Of a stretch of 8,132 nucleotides of DNA, positions 6,246 to 8,132 are shown piece by piece. The stretch comes from Firmicutes bacterium UBA6648 (GTDB lineage: Bacteria; Bacillota; Clostridia; Peptostreptococcales; Anaerovoracaceae). The stretch covers positions 1 to 8,132 of the forward strand of contig DKLE01000236.1 in assembly GCA_002455605.1 (NCBI GenBank), read 5' to 3'. Both the position numbers and the translations under genes were made by a program. Position 1 is the first letter of the stretch. Every line of letters begins with the position of its first letter. The notes under the pieces are model-generated. The model saw only the letters and a list, made by a program, of their open reading frames with translations, did not search any database and was not told where the DNA came from.

Positions 6246-8021
6246 TTAAGACACCCCCCTGCCTATTTTCCAATCTGCCGAAGCCTCATAGTCTTTCCAC
6301 ATTTTTGCATATAAGCCCTCTTTTTTTAGTAATTCCTCGTGAGTGCCTTTTTCCACCATTTTTCCTTTTTCTAATACAACAATGCAATCTACATTTTTTA
6401 TTGTGGACAGTCTATGTGCCACCATAATTACTGTTTTTCCCTTAATTAACTTCTCTAATGCTAGCTGAATCTTATATTCGTTTTCCGGATCGGCGAAAGC
6501 CGTTGCCTCGTCTAAAACAATAATATCCGAATCCTTTAAAATGGCTCTGGCAAGAGCAATTCTCTGTGCCTCTCCACCGGATAAATAAGTTCCCTTTGTT
6601 CCCACTGCCGTATCGATTCCATGGGGCAGCTTTTCAAATATTTCTTCACACTGGGCTGCTTTTGCCGCCTTCATTATTTCTTCTTCCGAAGCCTCCGGCT
6701 TTGCTGCTCTTATATTGTCCCTCAGGCTCTGCTTAAACAAATGAGTATGCTGAAATACAAAGGAAACCTTTTTCATCAGCTCTTCTGTTTTTATATTTCT
6801 TACATCTGCTCCTCCAATTTTCACAATCCCTTTATCCACATCCCAGAATCTTGGAATCAGGCTGGCCATGGTGGTTTTTCCTCCTCCGGAGGGTCCTACC
6901 AGTGCCACTGTTTTTCCTTCCGGTATTTCTATAGTAATATCTTCTACCGCAGGAGATCCGCTGCCGCTGTATGTGAAGGTCACATTCTCAAAAGAAACGG
7001 ATGAATCTTTCGGCTTGACGACCTTGAATGCCTCCTCCAGAGGCCGCTCACTGAGAATTCCGCCAATTCTTTTAACCGCATCCTGAGCCAGCATGGACTG
7101 CTCACTTGAAAAAAGAATTCGCGTCAGCATTACCGTGCAAATCGGTGTAAACAGAACATAAAAAATAAAATCTAAAAGAAAGACTTCATAATTAACAGCA
7201 GTTCCTATCAGTAAGATGCCTGCCGGAATTAAGAAAGCGAAAATGCTGTTTATGCACACCGTAAAGCTGGTCATAGGAATCCTCAGGGATAAGGTATAGG
7301 ATACCACCCATTTTTTATACCGTAAAATTGCATCATGAAAGTTCTTAAAGGAAAACACACTCTGCTGGAAGGTTTTTACAACAGGAATCCCTCTCACGTA
7401 CTCCACAGCTTCATTGTTCATATCCTCCAATGCATTTTGATATTCCTTCATTCTTTCTCTCATCTTTTCTCCAGCCATCCGGGATATAAATAGGAACCCG
7501 ATAAAAATAGGCAGAAGACTTACCAATCCCAGTCGCCAATCAAAGACAAACAATAGAATAACGGTTGCTACTGGCGTTGTATAGGCGCCTGTTAAATCGG
7601 GGAGCTGATGAGCTAAAAAAGATTCGGTCTGGCCCGAGCTTTCGTCTATAATTCTGCGCAGCTTGCCGCTTCCGTTTTTAGTAAAGTACCCAAGGGGCAG
7701 CTTTACCAGATGATGTATTGCCTTGCTTCTCATGTTTCTTGCTATACGAAAAGCCGCCAAATGTGTACACATCAGAGCAGCAAAATATACAACAATGCTT
7801 AAAATTGAAAATAATACCGCCATCCATCCATAAAATACGAGGCTGTCGGCTTCGCTGATATTGGGATATGCAGCAAAGACACTTTTTATGGCTTTCCATA
7901 TATAAATAAATGGGAGCAATGCCATAATTGAACTGACTGCGGAAAGTATGCATCCTGAAATCGTGAGGAATTTATATTTTCCGGCAAAATCCATTACTTT
8001 AAAAGTTCTATTATCTTCCAT
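6246..8021 (-). CDS. ABC transporter half-unit (membrane plus ATPase domain), first gene of heterodimer pair
   Basis: This is a 591-residue exporter-fold ABC protein. Helices fall near residues 18-45, 60-87, 148-182 and 250-300, forming the membrane domain. The ATPase domain (340-575) has Walker A GPSGGGKTT (376-384), Q-loop VFQHTHLF (Q424), signature LSGGEAQRI (480-488), Walker B IIVLDEAT with catalytic E505, and switch H536. The D-loop reads AFADPENE where most relatives have the ASLDPENE type. Both halves keep a catalytic glutamate, so neither site is plainly degenerate, unlike many heterodimeric exporters. The start is well fixed by AAGGAGG 7 bases upstream. It is the first gene of a two-gene operon with the gene ending at 4502. 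A DtxR/IdeR-like sequence 56 bases upstream suggests iron or metal control and a role in siderophore or metal-complex transport; this is inference. The cargo is not readable from the protein. Confidence 0.9.
   Translation of the reverse strand: MEDNRTFKVMDFAGKYKFLTISGCILSAVSSIMALLPFIYIWKAIKSVFAAYPNISEADSLVFYGWMAVLFSILSIVVYFAALMCTHLAAFRIARNMRSKAIHHLVKLPLGYFTKNGSGKLRRIIDESSGQTESFLAHQLPDLTGAYTTPVATVILLFVFDWRLGLVSLLPIFIGFLFISRMAGEKMRERMKEYQNALEDMNNEAVEYVRGIPVVKTFQQSVFSFKNFHDAILRYKKWVVSYTLSLRIPMTSFTVCINSIFAFLIPAGILLIGTAVNYEVFLLDFIFYVLFTPICTVMLTRILFSSEQSMLAQDAVKRIGGILSERPLEEAFKVVKPKDSSVSFENVTFTYSGSGSPAVEDITIEIPEGKTVALVGPSGGGKTTMASLIPRFWDVDKGIVKIGGADVRNIKTEELMKKVSFVFQHTHLFKQSLRDNIRAAKPEASEEEIMKAAKAAQCEEIFEKLPHGIDTAVGTKGTYLSGGEAQRIALARAILKDSDIIVLDEATAFADPENEYKIQLALEKLIKGKTVIMVAHRLSTIKNVDCIVVLEKGKMVEKGTHEELLKKEGLYAKMWKDYEASADWKIGRGVS
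6252..6260 (-). promoter_or_regulatory. Ribosome binding site within the end of the upstream ABC gene
   Basis: The minus strand reads AGGGGGGTG and ends 7 bases before the ATG at 6244, overlapping the last codons of the upstream gene. With the TAA stop and ATG separated by one base, ribosomes ending the first ABC protein can restart on the second. This would favour equal amounts of the two halves. Confidence 0.6.
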
Positions 8022-8028
8022 GAACTTT

Positions 8029-8035
8029 CCTCCTT
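8029..8035 (-). promoter_or_regulatory. Strong ribosome binding site for the first ABC gene
   Basis: The minus strand reads AAGGAGG, a full Shine-Dalgarno match, 7 bases before the ATG at 8021. It settles the start codon. Confidence 0.9.
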
Positions 8036-8058
8036 CACCTTTAAACTATCTAAATTAT

Positions 8059-8072
8059 TAAGCTAAAGCTTA
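8059..8072. repeat. 14-base palindrome upstream of the ABC operon
   Basis: TAAGCTAAAGCTTA has perfect six-base arms around AA. It resembles the core of the neighbouring inverted repeat (TTAGCCAAAGCTAA at 8082-8095), differing at three of 14 positions, with centres 23 bases apart. It could be a second, weaker binding site for the same regulator. It fits the DtxR consensus poorly by itself. Confidence 0.45.
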
Positions 8073-8076
8073 TGGT

Positions 8077-8095
8077 TTAAGTTAGCCAAAGCTAA
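8077..8095 (-). promoter_or_regulatory. Candidate DtxR/IdeR-type iron (or manganese) box
   Basis: The minus strand reads TTAGCTTTGGCTAACTTAA. It matches the IdeR consensus TTAGGTTAGGCTAACCTAA at 16 of 19 positions (mismatches at 5, 8 and 16). An inverted repeat, GTTAGC/GCTAAC around CAAA (8081-8096), overlaps it. It lies 56 bases upstream of the first ABC start, where a repressor could block transcription. I did not find a convincing -35/-10 pair for this operon, so its exact relation to the promoter is not known. DtxR-family proteins repress iron or manganese uptake genes when metal is plentiful. Confidence 0.5.
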
Positions 8096-8106
8096 CCTTA
8101 TGCCTT

Positions 8107-8128
8107 AAAAAAAATCTGCTGAGGCAGA
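8107..8128 (-). terminator. Probable Rho-independent terminator of an unseen upstream minus-strand gene
   Basis: On the minus strand TCTGC (8128-8124), loop CTCA and GCAGA (8119-8115) form a short hairpin followed at once by eight T residues (8114-8107). The stem may extend slightly through A-T pairs into the T-run. The gene it ends would lie beyond the right edge. The hairpin is only five base pairs of core stem, so the call is moderate. It suggests the ABC pair has its own promoter between here and 8022. Confidence 0.6.
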
Positions 8129-8132
8129 CTCT

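Noticed and set aside
6621..7004. Plus-strand open frame of 127 codons
   Set aside because: It is antisense to the conserved ATPase region of the first ABC gene and shows no recognisable domain or ribosome site.

Overview
The window comes from a low-GC Gram-positive bacterium, most likely a clostridium-type Firmicute. The evidence is AT-rich intergenic DNA, strong AAGGAGG-type ribosome binding sites, near-consensus housekeeping promoters, and the gene families present. No species can be named from the sequence alone. It holds six protein-coding genes, one of them cut by the left edge. The longest gene-free stretches are about 150 bases, and no RNA genes, insertion sequences or CRISPR arrays were seen.

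Left third (1-2483, minus strand): a ROK-family transcriptional regulator is followed, after a 150-base gap with a near-perfect promoter, by the ATP-binding subunit of a sugar importer (RbsA/MglA type, duplicated ATPase). Its last part and presumably its permease and binding-protein partners lie beyond position 1. This is a typical sugar-sensing repressor plus transporter layout. A similar AT-rich near-palindrome lies at the start of both transcripts and is a candidate ROK operator.

Middle (2565-4532, plus strand): two overlapping genes encode polytopic membrane proteins of the YibE/YibF family, whose function is not established. They are transcribed divergently from the ROK gene. Their promoter is a perfect consensus (TTGACA, 17 bases, TATAAT), and its -35 box lies inside one arm of a perfect palindrome with 15-base arms. 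This is a strong sign of control by an unidentified dimeric regulator.

Right half (4502-8021, minus strand): two translationally coupled ABC half-transporters (exporter fold, each with a membrane domain and an ATPase domain) probably form a heterodimer. A sequence matching 16 of 19 positions of the DtxR/IdeR iron-box consensus lies upstream, with a second inverted repeat beside it. This suggests an iron-regulated, siderophore- or metal-related transporter of the YbtPQ/IrtAB kind, but that is inference. The last gene of this operon converges on the YibF-like gene and the two coding regions share 31 bases at their 3' ends. A terminator-like hairpin at the right edge probably ends an unseen minus-strand gene.
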